Shown piece after piece: positions 1 through 9,876 of a stretch of 64,000 bases of DNA; within the stretch, counting starts at the first letter, position 1; every line of letters starts with the position of its first letter. This DNA is from Palaemon carinicauda (taxonomy: Eukaryota > Arthropoda > Malacostraca > Decapoda > Palaemonidae), in contig NC_090768.1 in NCBI RefSeq assembly GCF_036898095.1, positions 43,127,760 through 43,191,759 of the forward strand. The letters are read 5' to 3'. The notes under the pieces were generated by a model. The model made no database searches. It saw only the letters and a program-made list of their open reading frames with translations, and was not told the DNA's origin. Made by a program: the position numbers and the translations under genes.

Positions 1-35
1 AAGGGGCTAGCGTTCGGTTCCAAGTACTGAGTGGA

Positions 36-310
36 AATTTATTTCTATTTGAACACGATGTTGTATGGATATTTATCCATATTTATACATAGTTAGAATT
101 AAATATATGCATAAATATAGGCATAATTAATTTATTTCTATTTGAACACGATGTTGTATGGATATTTATCCATATTAATACATAGTTAGAATTAAATATA
201 TGCATAAATATAGGCATAATTAATTTATTTCTATTTGAACACGATGTTGTATGGATATTTATCCATATTTATACATAGTTAGAATTAAATATATGCATAA
301 ATATAGGCAT
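36..310. repeat. 93-bp tandem repeat, about 3 copies
   Basis: The block with TTATTTCTATTTGAACACG repeats at positions 39, 132 and 225, an exact 93-bp spacing; copies are nearly identical. AT-rich, in the 5' part of E1 ahead of its gag. The lack of divergence points to recent amplification. Confidence 0.9.
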
Positions 311-404
311 TTGTATTAGTTATACGGCTGATCCCAGCCTGTGAATAGGATCACTAACCAAAGTTTCAAGGAACATCCAGACTTATGTCCCCTTTCTTTT
401 ACAG

Positions 405-483
405 AAGGTCCGCCTACATGGTATGGTTCCCGGAGTCATGCACGTTCTGCTACGAGCTGTCCTCGCTACTCCGGACCCATGAT
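405..483 (+). pseudogene. E1 gag, putative exon a
   Basis: The sequence after CCCCTTTCTTTTACAG reads in one frame to a donor GAT|GTAAGT and encodes MVWFPESCTFCYELSSLL, resembling the Cys-rich start of DIRS-type gag proteins. 79 nt, 1 base plus 26 codons. It joins in frame with the next segment at 615. Whether it is really spliced is inference from site quality. Confidence 0.5.
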
Positions 484-614
484 GTAAGTTGGTTCTAATA
501 TGTTTCCTTTTGATATCCTTTGGCGATGATTTAATTTGATCCGGATTAATGTATGCATTGCTTATTGAGGAGAACGGCCTTCTCCTTCATCACTAATCCC
601 CTCACTTCTTTCAG

Positions 615-755
615 GATGATGATGAATCTCTCCGGCCTGCAAGAGAGGCTCTCCGCCCTTGGGTATCAAGGTTTGGAAGGAATGCTCCATCTAGAGGTCC
701 CTATCTCCTCGGAGTGTCCTCTCTAAGGTTGGACGTCGACCCCATGGACGGGCAG
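615..755 (+). pseudogene. E1 gag, putative exon b
   Basis: 141 nt (47 codons) bounded by CTTCTTTCAG and CAG|GTAGGT, open in one frame: DDDESLRPAREALRPWVSRF, then GRNAPSRGPYLLG. This 'EALR.WV.GF..NA..G.PYL' pattern is typical of gag proteins of crustacean YR retrotransposons. A further segment from about 885 (TTCTAG acceptor; AMTELKDMV) may follow. Confidence 0.5.
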
Positions 756-1059
756 GTAGGTGGGGATGAGTTTTGAGCCTTCAGCTTTGCAATTACCTGC
801 GTCACCGACCTAGGACCCTCAAAGGATCCTGATGTTCATGTTACCTTGCATAAAACCGTGACTGCTAAAAGCAACACATTCTAGGGAAAGCCAAGGGGCT
901 ATGACGGAGCTCAAAGATATGGTGGTGAGTCGGATCCGTTCAGGAACTCGGATGACTCCCCCTACAGCCCCAGGCGTATCGAAGTAACCTCCTTCGATAA
1001 AAACAACGCATAGATATTTGCCTTACATGTTCCATATATAGATGGTACCATAACTCTGG

Positions 1060-1560
1060 ATGGCATAGACGTCTGCCCTCTGGGGGACCTAGAATTTACT
1101 CTCGGGTACTAGAATTCCCATTCAATGGATTCGTTCGATTGAAAGAGCATGCCTTGGTTAGGTATGGATAAATGGACAGGTCTTACTATTCAAACTGACA
1201 AAGAAGGTTCGGCCACCGGACCCCACCTCGGGGAGACTTTGTTTCGGATATTCAGGAAGAACCAATCTCTGCCCTTCCAATTCGACCTACACGTTTGGTG
1301 GTCTGATCGGGTTAGTTGTGGGAAATACGTTCTGTCTGAGGCCTCTATCAGACGGGAATCGAGCAGGCTGATAGTTACTCCTGATGAGGAAAAACCCTCT
1401 TCCCTCAGGAGGAGGTGAACAAGGTTCTACAAGATGATACGAGAGCAACCCAAAATTGCAGGAAAGGCGGGGCCTCACTGCCAGAAAGAAGGTCGAAGAC
1501 CAAAAGCAAGCTTTCTTCAAGAAGAAGCAGAGAGTTGCCCTCTACAAAACGAACCGGGGT
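1060..1560 (+). pseudogene. E1 gag C-terminal remnant
   Basis: Open pieces in two frames (1149-1418 and after 1415) between the putative gag exons and the RT. They end in a Lys/Arg-rich tail, as DIRS gag does before pol. No motif can be named; identified by position. Stops and shifts make it non-coding now. Confidence 0.35.
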
Positions 1561-1639
1561 CACTGCCATCAATAGTCAGTTACCCACTCGACATCACAGT
1601 CTTCCTCTGATTCGTCGGCTATGCATCCGGATCCCCCTA

Positions 1640-3110
1640 GGTTCACTCCCTCACAACGAGGTAGTCCCGGTAGGGGAGAGACTTTACCACTTTCAAGACC
1701 ATTGGACCTTCGGTCCGTGGGCTTATAGCATAATCCCTAAAGGTTTGAAGTGGAAATGGCCACAAGGTCCTCCTCCACCAGTGACCCTCTCCCAGAAATC
1801 CACTCCCATCCTGAAAGAGTACACCACAGAGTTACTCAAGAAGAAAGCAATCAAACGGGACCGATCACCGAAGTTCCAAGGCCACCTGTTCACAATTCCG
1901 AAGAAAGGCTTGTCGGCATTGAGAGTGGACCGGGACTTGTCAAAGCTAAACTCTTACATTCTCTGCAACAAGTTCCGGATGTTGACTATCTCTCAGGTAC
2001 GGACCTTACTTCCCCGTGGGGCCGTCACCACCTCTGTCGATCTTACCGACGACTATTATCATGTGCCTATAGCTCGAAACTTCTCTTCTTATCTGGGTTT
2101 CCGCCTAGGCAGGAAAGCCTTTGCGTTCAAAACATGCCCTTCGGCCTCAACATTGCTCCCAGGATATTCACGAAACTGGGAGAGACAGTGTTAGAACAAC
2201 TCAGGAATCAAGAGATACAGATCATTGCTTATCTGGATGGTTGGCTCATTTAGGCCCGGTCGGCCATGGAAGGCAACCTGTGATTCCGGGTCAATCTCCA
2301 AAAGTCTCGCCTGCAACCATCAGGCCACTTAGATTGGTTAGACATTCAGTGGGACCTTTCGAAGCACACGTTGTCTCTCCCTTCCAAAAAGGTAAGAGGA
2401 ATAGCTTCCAAGATCAAGAATTTTCTCAAACACAAACAGGTGTCCAGAAGAACCTTAGAAAGTATCATCGGTCTTCTCCAATTCACTCCAATAACAGATC
2501 TCCTATTAAAAGCCAAACTCAAAGACATCAATCGAGTTTGGAGAAAGAGAGCTACAGTACCTTTAAGAGACAAGGTCTCGAAGATCCCCTCTGTCTTGAA
2601 AATGAGACTACGCCCATGGTCCGAACTGAAGAACCTCTCCAAATCGGTTCCTCTACAATTCCCACCTCCACAAGTGACATTCCATATAGCCGCGCCTCTA
2701 AGTGGATGGGGGGATTACTCCGAACATCAGATGTTTCAGGGCTCTTGGTCACCCGCCATGAAACAGTCCCATATCAATGTTCTCGAAGCCATGGCAGTGT
2801 TCTTGACCCTGAAGAGACTCTCTCCTCCGAGGTCGAGCCACATCAGAGTAGTGTCAGACAGAACAGACGTAGTACACGGCGTCAACAGGGGAGGATCCAA
2901 GTCACCCAACCTGAATCGGATCCTGGTCACTATCTTCGCCTGGCCAACAGAAAAGAACTGGTTCCTGTCAGTAACTCACCTAGCGGGAGTCCAGAATGTG
3001 AGAGCGGACTCACTAGCCAGGACGAAACCACTGGAATCAGAATGGTCTCTAGACATAATTTCATTCCGGTGGATACTCAGGAACCATTAGAAGAAGGTTT
3101 ACCTATTTCC
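1640..3110 (+). pseudogene. E1 pol: reverse transcriptase and RNase H (broken)
   Basis: RT motifs are spread over two frames: KAIKRDRSPKFQGHLFTIPK, TTSVDLTDDYYHVPI and FRLGRKAFAF in one, MPFGLNIAPRIFTKL and IIAYLDGWLI in the other, so there is a shift near 2135. The catalytic YLDD is YLDG, a lost aspartate. From 2371 a third frame carries a tether helix and the RNase H fold: APLSGWGDYSE, INVLEAMAVFLTL, RVVSDRTDVVHGVN, VRADSLAR. The E-x-x-A and D positions are recognisable. Reverse transcriptase of a YR retrotransposon, inactive. Confidence 0.75.
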
Positions 3111-3229
3111 CCCAGTGAATCTTCTAATGAGACTTTTACACAAACTACGCCCCTTCTGGGGGGCAGTGGCTTTAGTACCACCTCACTGGCCAAGAACAGT
3201 TGGTTTCCTCTCCTCCTCGAGTTGAAACT

Positions 3230-4390
3230 CCGTCCCTTCCGGATCCCGTTCCCCAAACTGACTCAAGTAATCCAAACTCACTGTGTCAGATTACTCAAGG
3301 ATAGCCAAAACTCTAACTTTGTGGACTACAGGAAGTTTGCAGCTCATAGAGACGCGAACATTGAACCGGAAAACGATCTCTTCATCGAATCAGACTAAAG
3401 GGACTCGACAATTCGCCAATATGATTCGGCCGTTAACAACTAGCAGATTCCCTAAGAGTTCAAACCATACTCGTATGTCTCCGAATATAGCCATCTCTTT
3501 CTTGAGGTTCCTATTTGGCAAAGGCCTAACAGTTAGCATTTTAACCACCATCAAGTCAGCTTGGAAGAAGATCTTCCTTGTTGGGTTTAGCATTAACCTA
3601 GCTGATTCCTATTTCTCATCTATTCCAAAAACATGTGCTAGGCTTTGACCTTCGGTTCGGCCACAAAAGGACTCTGGTCTCTGAACGGTGTCCTCAAAAC
3701 TTGCGCCGGACACGGACAATGAATCCTGCTCTTATATCACTCTTCTTAGGAAGACTTTATTTCTAACGGCTTTGGCCTCAGGTGATGGAATATCAAAACT
3801 AGCTCTGTCACGAACCCGGAAAACATAGATTTCCTCCCTTCAGCCGAAGTACTCCTTTCTCCAGACAATGCTTTCCTAGCTAAAAGATGAGGATCCACAA
3901 ATAGGTGCTCCCCTCGGAAGATTATTCTTCTTCCCCAGGATCTTTTCTCTGTGTCCAGTCACTACTCTCAAGGCCCTTTTAGCTAGAACTGCCACCCGCT
4001 CGTCTGGCCCCTTGGTTATCAGGGAACAAGGAGGTACTATTTCCATTCACGGTATCAGGCAACAAATCTTCTACTTCTTTAAACATACTAATCCGGAATA
4101 ATTTCCCCAGGCTCATGATATACGGACAGTAGATACCTCCATCAATTACTTCCAGAACAGGGACTTTGATGATTTTTAAAAAATATACGGGTTGGAAATC
4201 CCCTATGGTTGTCAAACGCCACTATCTAAAGATCTTACAGGCCCTTAAATACCCGACGATGGCAGCGGGGAGCCTTTCCCTCCCCATTAATCTCTACTTC
4301 TTCCTTTCTTCCATCTCTTCTCTTCTCCCTCCTACCCGCCACTCACACCACGTCGCCACTCTCCTGGGTAGTTCGTTAGCCCTATGATAT
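3230..4390 (+). pseudogene. E1 tyrosine recombinase (broken)
   Basis: The N-terminal SAM-like part reads at 3420-3648 (AISFLRFLFGKGLTVSILTT, then IKSAWKKIF). The C-terminal catalytic end is at 4166-4290 (KKYTGWKSPMVVKRHYLKIL, then QALKYPTMAAGS), with the Tyr of the active site in HYLK. Between them are several stops and frameshifts. Family: YR of DIRS-type elements, which integrates a circular DNA copy. Not functional here. Confidence 0.7.
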
Positions 4391-4399
4391 TTGCCATGT

Positions 4400-5146
4400 T
4401 TAATTCCTATGGTTTAACTGTTATTGTAGTTACCGTTCCTTTAATGTTTAGATATGCTTAGACATGTAAGGTTTGATGCCTTTTGCGATTCGACACTCAG
4501 TTGATTCCTTGTCGTCTTAGTTATTTAGTCTTACGTTCCCTATGTCATTTGGCTAGTTGGTAATTGGACGTTTTCTTACATTATTATATTATATTATTGT
4601 CGTACATGGTGATTGTATTCTCCTCATTATGTTATTACTTTATTGGGCTTGGAAGGCATTCTCTGGTACATTTTCACCGGCCGTCACAGGTCGACCCAGT
4701 AAAGGGATTTTGACGAAGAAAAAATCTATTTCTGGGGAGAGACCTGTGACGCCCGGTGAAACCCTTCCCGGTTATTTTTGTACGGACCCACCCTGTCCTT
4801 GCCAAGCCATGTGTTCTTGCAGAAGGATGACCTGGAGGGTGTTCGTGTGGGTGGCGGTGGCGTGGTGCAAGTGTGGTTTCTGGGGTCTTTGTTACGGCCC
4901 TTTCCTTTGATGAAGGTGTTATCTAATTGGAAGACAGCCTGTGAATAGTGGTTTTCACACGCCCCCGATGTAGACACGACACTCACGAGGTGCTCGCGCG
5001 AGGGTAGTAACCTCTGCATTCCATGCTTTTATTTTTCTCTGGTATATTTGGAAGATTTATATCAGAAAAGGTAGATAGAAGGACTTTTCACCGGGCGTCA
5101 CAGGTCTCTCCCCAGAAATAGATTTTTCCTTCGTCAAAATCCCTTT
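4400..5146 (+). repeat. E1 3' region: internal complementary region and right terminal repeat
   Basis: 4703-4765 and 5085-5146 are inverted copies (AAAGGGATTTTGACGAAG...GACCTGTGACGCCCGGTG). 4680-4765 is itself a near-palindrome representing both element ends joined. Between them is 320 bp of internal terminal-repeat sequence with no ORF of note. Confidence 0.7.
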
Positions 5147-5424
5147 TTCATAATAAAATAAATTTTTGATCATACTTACCTGGTAGTTATATATAATTTA
5201 ATTCCCACCCTCCTCCCCTCTAGAGACTAAGGGCAGGGAAGATCTGAGGAATAGTTGGAATGGTTCCATGTACCTGGGTAGAGGGCGCACAGGTGGTACA
5301 CCTGGCTACCCAATCGGCGATTGCCGCGAGTTTTGAAATTCTGCCGTGATGTCAGGGACGTAAAGCTATATAATAACTACCAGGTAAGTATGTTCAAAAA
5401 TTTATTTTATTATGAAAATGTCAT
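5147..5424 (+). mobile_element. Solo right end of a DIRS element (E0)
   Basis: Begins CATAATAAAATAAATTTTTG, shows the ACTTACC...GGTAAGT inverted ends, the CCCACCCTCCTCCCCTCTAG block also found in E2, and finishes GGTAAGTATGTTCAAAAATT...GAAAATGTCAT. It is only the last part of the internal region plus the right ITR; no coding part. It abuts E1's right end, so E1 probably inserted at, or recombined with, an older copy. Confidence 0.75.
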
Positions 5425-5436
5425 TTTGATTGTTAA

Positions 5437-5739
5437 CCCTTTTACCCCCGGGGTATTTGGAAATTTCCAACCCTTAACCCCCAAGGGGTTATTTTTTTAC
5501 AAGCACATTTTGCAGTATATTTTTTTTAAATTGCTCTAACAGCCTTAATTTTTGTCATAGAGAGGTCAGGTTGGTCTCATTCTCTTGGAAAATGCCTGAA
5601 TTTTCTAAATAAAATTATCAAAAAAATATGAAAAACTAATTTTTATAGCATTTTTTCGCAAGGACGTACCGGTACGTCCATGGGGGTAAAGGGATGGCTT
5701 TTGTGAAACGTACCAGTACGTCCTTTGGGGGTAAAAGGG
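5437..5739. mobile_element. piggyBac-like MITE
   Basis: Flanked by TTAA on both sides (5433-5436 and 5740-5743), with terminal inverted repeats CCCTTTTACCCCC / GGGGGTAAAAGGG. TTAA targets and CCCTTT tips are the piggyBac signature. 303 bp, no ORF, AT-rich centre, plus internal GGACGTACCGGTACGTCC palindromic blocks. Non-autonomous. Confidence 0.8.
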
Positions 5740-5749
5740 TTAATAACTT

Positions 5750-5877
5750 TGCTTGTACTGTAGTTATTCATTTCCTCACTGGGCTATTTTTATCTGTTGG
5801 AGCCCTTGGGATTATAGCATTCTGCATTTCCAACTAGGGTTATAGCTTAACTTGCAATAATAATAATAATAATAATA
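5750..5877 (+). repeat. Dispersed repeat family R, (AAT)n-ended copy
   Basis: Contains CCTCACTGGGCTATTTTTATC, TTGGAGCCCTTGGGATTATAG and CCAACTAGGGTTATAGCTTA, ending in (AAT)n. The same block recurs at 22.9, 32.8-34.8, 48.2, 54.9 and 63.5 kb. Retroposon-like by its simple-repeat tail; no box A/B seen. Confidence 0.6.
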
Positions 5878-6538
5878 TGAAAAAAACTTTTTGTACCATA
5901 GAAACATTATTTGTGTCTTACAACCCATTAACTATAATTTGCCTTATATATTGCATACAATTATAATAAAATATTGTGAAAATTGTTAAGAAATATGAAT
6001 GCTTTTAGTTATTTTTTTACATATAATGCCTTAAACAAACGTCTCATTTTGTATGTACTGTATTTATTAGTTTCATCTATAAAACTCAAACTTTTGTAGG
6101 TATTTTTTTTTTATAATAAAATATTCAGTTGATATTTTTTTTCTAAGAAAACATTCAGTTAATACTTCAACCACATATTTCTTTAGGTAATTTATATTAT
6201 AAAAAAAACTATAAAAACAATATTATAGAATGCAGCCTCTAAAAATAATGTTTCATAAATTTCATATACTGTACGGTAATAAACAAAATAATATAGGTTA
6301 GTCATATGACATTTTTCATTATGTTGGCATTAGTGTTGCTGGTTGCATAAACTTGTAAAGTGTTGGCAATGTACAGTTTAAGGCTGACACAGCTTAAACA
6401 AGGCAATATTATCATAATTACAATTCACATAAGATTGGCTACCCATACGTTAGGAGTCTATTCTATAGGTTGTCAAACAAAGCATAGTGTACAGAGTACA
6501 GTACTGTACAGTATGCCACATTAGATAGGCTATAGAAA
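5878..6538. other. AT-rich spacer, no gene seen
   Basis: Highly AT-rich, with poly-T and GTACTGTACAGTA-type runs. No feature supported. Confidence 0.5.
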
Positions 6539-6643
6539 ATGGATGAAAGTTGGTTTGACAAATGTCAAAAAGATAGAGTTTATCTTGATGAAGAGCAAGT
6601 TGAGATAGTGTACGCAATTTGCTATCTAACCAGCACTATCGAG
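6539..6643 (+). CDS. Candidate short first exon, unknown protein
   Basis: An ATG opens 35 codons (MDESWFDKCQKDRVYLDEEQ, then VEIVYAICYLTSTIE) that end exactly at a strong donor GAG|GTAAGTT. Codon content looks protein-like compared with the AT-rich surroundings. No domain recognised, and no second exon found before DIRS E2 begins at 6829. It may be a real 5' exon of an unidentified + strand gene or chance. Confidence 0.25.
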
Positions 6644-7199
6644 GTAAGTTGGAATTCAAGACAAGGATATAACCATCACAAGCAATTAAAAAAATGACTT
6701 TATCAATGGCTTGTATATATTATAAACAATCATCTCAATTTTGGAAATACATATACAGTACAGTACATTTAGAAAAAAGGTAAACGCTTTTAGCCCCCAT
6801 GAAAATACATTGGTCCTAAAAGCTTCAATTTTAAATATAGAACTTACCCGCTGGTTATATAAAAGAGCTGAAGTCCCTGACGCCAGGGCAGAAATTCAAA
6901 TCTCGCGCTATCGAAGATACGCCAGGTGTACCAACCGCACCCTAGCGGTAGAACAGGTGGAACTACACACCAACTCCAGTTCTTCTCTCTGCCGTCATAG
7001 CTGGCTGACATATAGAAGTTCGCTCTCGTGTTTTACTCTCTTGGGAAGTTGTTTGGTGATGTACAACGTTCTTTTTTGAGTTTAAGCTATCGTTGATTAA
7101 TTTCCCTTGGTTCTTATCTTGAAATCTTTTTGTTTGAGATTTTCTTTATTGTTTTTTCCCTTACTTTTTGCTTGTCGGTCTCTCACGTTAGCTTTAAAA

Positions 7200-9876
7200 A
7201 TGGCCGACTCCTCCCCTGCTCAGCGTAGGTGTGTTAGTGAGGGTTGTCGTACCCGACTTCCTAAAGGATCTATTGATCCTCATTCTATTTGTGTAAAATG
7301 TAGGGGTAAATTTTGTTCATTAGATGATAGGTGTAATGAGTGTCTTTCCTTAACTGATGATGATTTTGTTACTTTCGATTGTTATGTTAGGAGACTAGAG
7401 AGAGATAGAGTTAGGCGTAGTTCTTCCCGATCTGTGGATAGAGCCTTACCTAATTTACCTGTTCCTAATCCTGTTCCTTCCCCTGTGGTGGTAGATCAGG
7501 AACCTACTATGAAAGACATGTTTACTGCTATTTTGTCTCTTGGTGAGAAAGTTGAGTCCTTAGCAGCCGATAGAAATACTATCTTTTCCGAGTTAAAGGT
7601 ATTGAAAAACCGTGAGCCTATCGGAACTGTGGAAAGTGTTTCAGTGTCTGATGTGGTACCGAAGAATCGTGACTCTCTCAGTGTTGTGACAAGTGTTGAT
7701 AATGTGTTTAGTGTTGCGGAGGGTGCGTCGGCACGATCTTGTCGTTCACCTAGCCTAAGACCTCTTTCGAGCTCTCGAACCCATGGGAGAAGTAATGTCG
7801 AACGGCTTAAGGGAACGAGAAGCGTCATCAATCGTGCAGACGTCCCCTCGAACGTTCCTGTTGCCGTAGCTCAGGTCGTTCACCCTCATCGTAGGAAAGG
7901 TGTGGTTCATGCGTTATCCCCGTCTTCCGATGAAGGGTCGGGGAGTGAGATCTGGCGTCGAGCGTCAAGACCGCTTAAACGGATGCATGATGTTTCACAG
8001 CGTCGGGAATCGCCTGTGCGTCCAGGATGTAGTTCGTGGGGTTCACCGGAACGTTTCCGTTCTCCCAGCGCTTGCACTCCGGCCAAACGTACAGATCACC
8101 GTGTTCGTGTGGATATGATTCCTTCCGATTCGGACCTTGTTACTATTCATGCACCCCCTCTTCCATCGGATTGGCTTTCTTCCCCCGAAATGCGTGGTGA
8201 CGTTGGTGCGAATCTTCCTTCTAGGAGTTCTGTTGATCCGAAATGGTCTGCGCTTATGTCTATGAAGGAACAACTCTCGTCGTTGATGGATTCTTATCAA
8301 CCAGGTGTTGGCGTTATGTCTGGGCGTTCGATGTCAGACCAGTTATCGCACAGACGTTCGATGGTCTCTGGTCTTGACGAGTTATCACTTAGGCGGTCTC
8401 CCAGTCATAGTGTTCAACACCAGGTTGATTTTGATGAGTCGCGTCAGAGAGTTTTGGTTGACCAGTTTTCGTATTCTGGTCGCGGGGAAGAACATCGGCG
8501 TCGACAAGTGGACGAGACGCGTCAACGATTTGAAGTAGTGGATCGTCCGCGTCAACAACTTTTGGACGCTTCGCGTCAAAACATTGATTCGCAGCGTCGA
8601 CATCCCGACTACTTCGATCGTTCGCGTCAACAGTCTTCGGACTTTACGCGACCTCTCGGCGATCTTCGACAGTTACCTTCTGATTTCAAGCGTTCTTCTG
8701 TTCAACAGCAGTCGGATTCGAAGCGATCTAGGCAGTTGTTGGTTGAGGATGATCGTCTACACGTCCGTGTTTCGCATCAATCTACTTCTACTTCTCCCCA
8801 TCAGATTGACGCAGATGTTGGCCTTGACAGGCAGTCCCATCCAGACGTTGTTCCTTCGGTTCAGGCTGCGGCTGTTGCTGCACTGCCAGAAGACGAGCCT
8901 GAGGAAAATTCGGATGAGGATGATCCTATTGAGGAAGTCTCTGAGAATGAGGAGAAGCATTATCAGCATGCTGTGGATCTTCGCAAGTTATGCTTATTCT
9001 GACTGGAATTTTCCCGGATTCATTTACCCCTGTGGCCCCTCGTTCTCCGCCTTCTGAATTCATCTTAGGTAAAGCTACCAAGGTTCCAGTTTATACCAAG
9101 ATGGTTCTTTCTCGATCCTCTAAGCGGGCCTTGAAATTAATGGGTTCTTGGTTGGACTCCAAGAAATCTTTTGGCAAGACGGCCTTTGCCTTTCCTCCCG
9201 CTAGGTTAGCCTCTAAATCTAGTGTGTGGTACGAGACTGGTGAAGTGTTGGGCTTGAGTTTTCCTTCGTCTGCCCAAGGGGATTTTTCAAGTTTGGTAGA
9301 TGCTTCTCGTCATCTTGCCTTAAGGAAAACGAAGATTTGGTGGTCCATTTGCTTAAAGGTCTGTTCAGGGCCTTCGAAGTTTTTAATTTCTTGGACTGGG
9401 CTTTGGGGGCTTTGAGTAAGAGGGTCTCGGATATGACGGAAACGGACACTAGTGGTTTGGTTCATTTGATGTCCTGCTTGGACAAAGGTGTGAGGGATGG
9501 CTCCAACGAACTTGCTGCCTTGTCTACAGCTGGAATTCTCAAGAAAAGGGCCACGATGTGCTCTTTTCTCTCTGCAGGAGTGTCTCCCTACCAGAAAACG
9601 AGCCTTCTTTTCGCACCTTTGTCTAATACCTTATTTCCGCAGGAATTGGTAGGCGAGGTGGCTACTGCCCTCACGCAGAAGGCCACACATGACTTAGTTA
9701 CTCATTCGACTAGGAAAGTTTTGCCTCCGTCATTCTCCTCTCGTAAACCTAAGGAATCTTCTTCTGGGTTTCGACCTCAGTCCTTTCGTGGGAAGACCTC
9801 TGGAAGAGGCTCTTTTAAACCAGAAGGAAGGAAGCCTAGAGGCAGAGGGGGCAAGTCCGGCCGAGGTAAAGTCTGA
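7200..9876 (+). pseudogene. E2 gag-like ORF1 (two frameshifts)
   Basis: The start MADSSPAQRRCVSEGCRTRL at 7200 matches E3 gag (MADPSQVPKYRKCSARDCSR). Next is a C-x2-C / C-x2-C cluster (CVKCRGKFC, DRCNEC) that could bind zinc, an Arg/Ser region RRLERDRVRRSSSRSVD, a long polar middle rich in SRQ repeats, and an acidic stretch (EDEPEENSDEDD). After shifts near 9000 and 9335 comes the conserved core SKRALKLMGSWLDSKKSFGK, AFPPARLASKSSVWYETGEV, and a basic RGRGGKSGRGKV tail that may bind nucleic acid. Role: structural protein of the retrotransposition particle, by analogy. Confidence 0.8.

Larger units (their letters stand above)
1..5146 (+). mobile_element. DIRS-like tyrosine-recombinase retrotransposon E1 (decayed, left end outside window)
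   Basis: Order gag, RT-RNase H, tyrosine recombinase, then an internal complementary region and right terminal repeat. The internal region near 4680-4765 holds an inverted pair (CACCGGCCGTCACAGGTC / GACCTGTGACGCCCGGTG) around AAAGGGATTTTGACGAAG. The right end at 5085-5146 is the reverse complement of the second half. This is the DIRS circle-junction design. All frames are broken. The subfamily is different from E2-E4: its RT and recombinase are only distantly similar. Confidence 0.75.
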
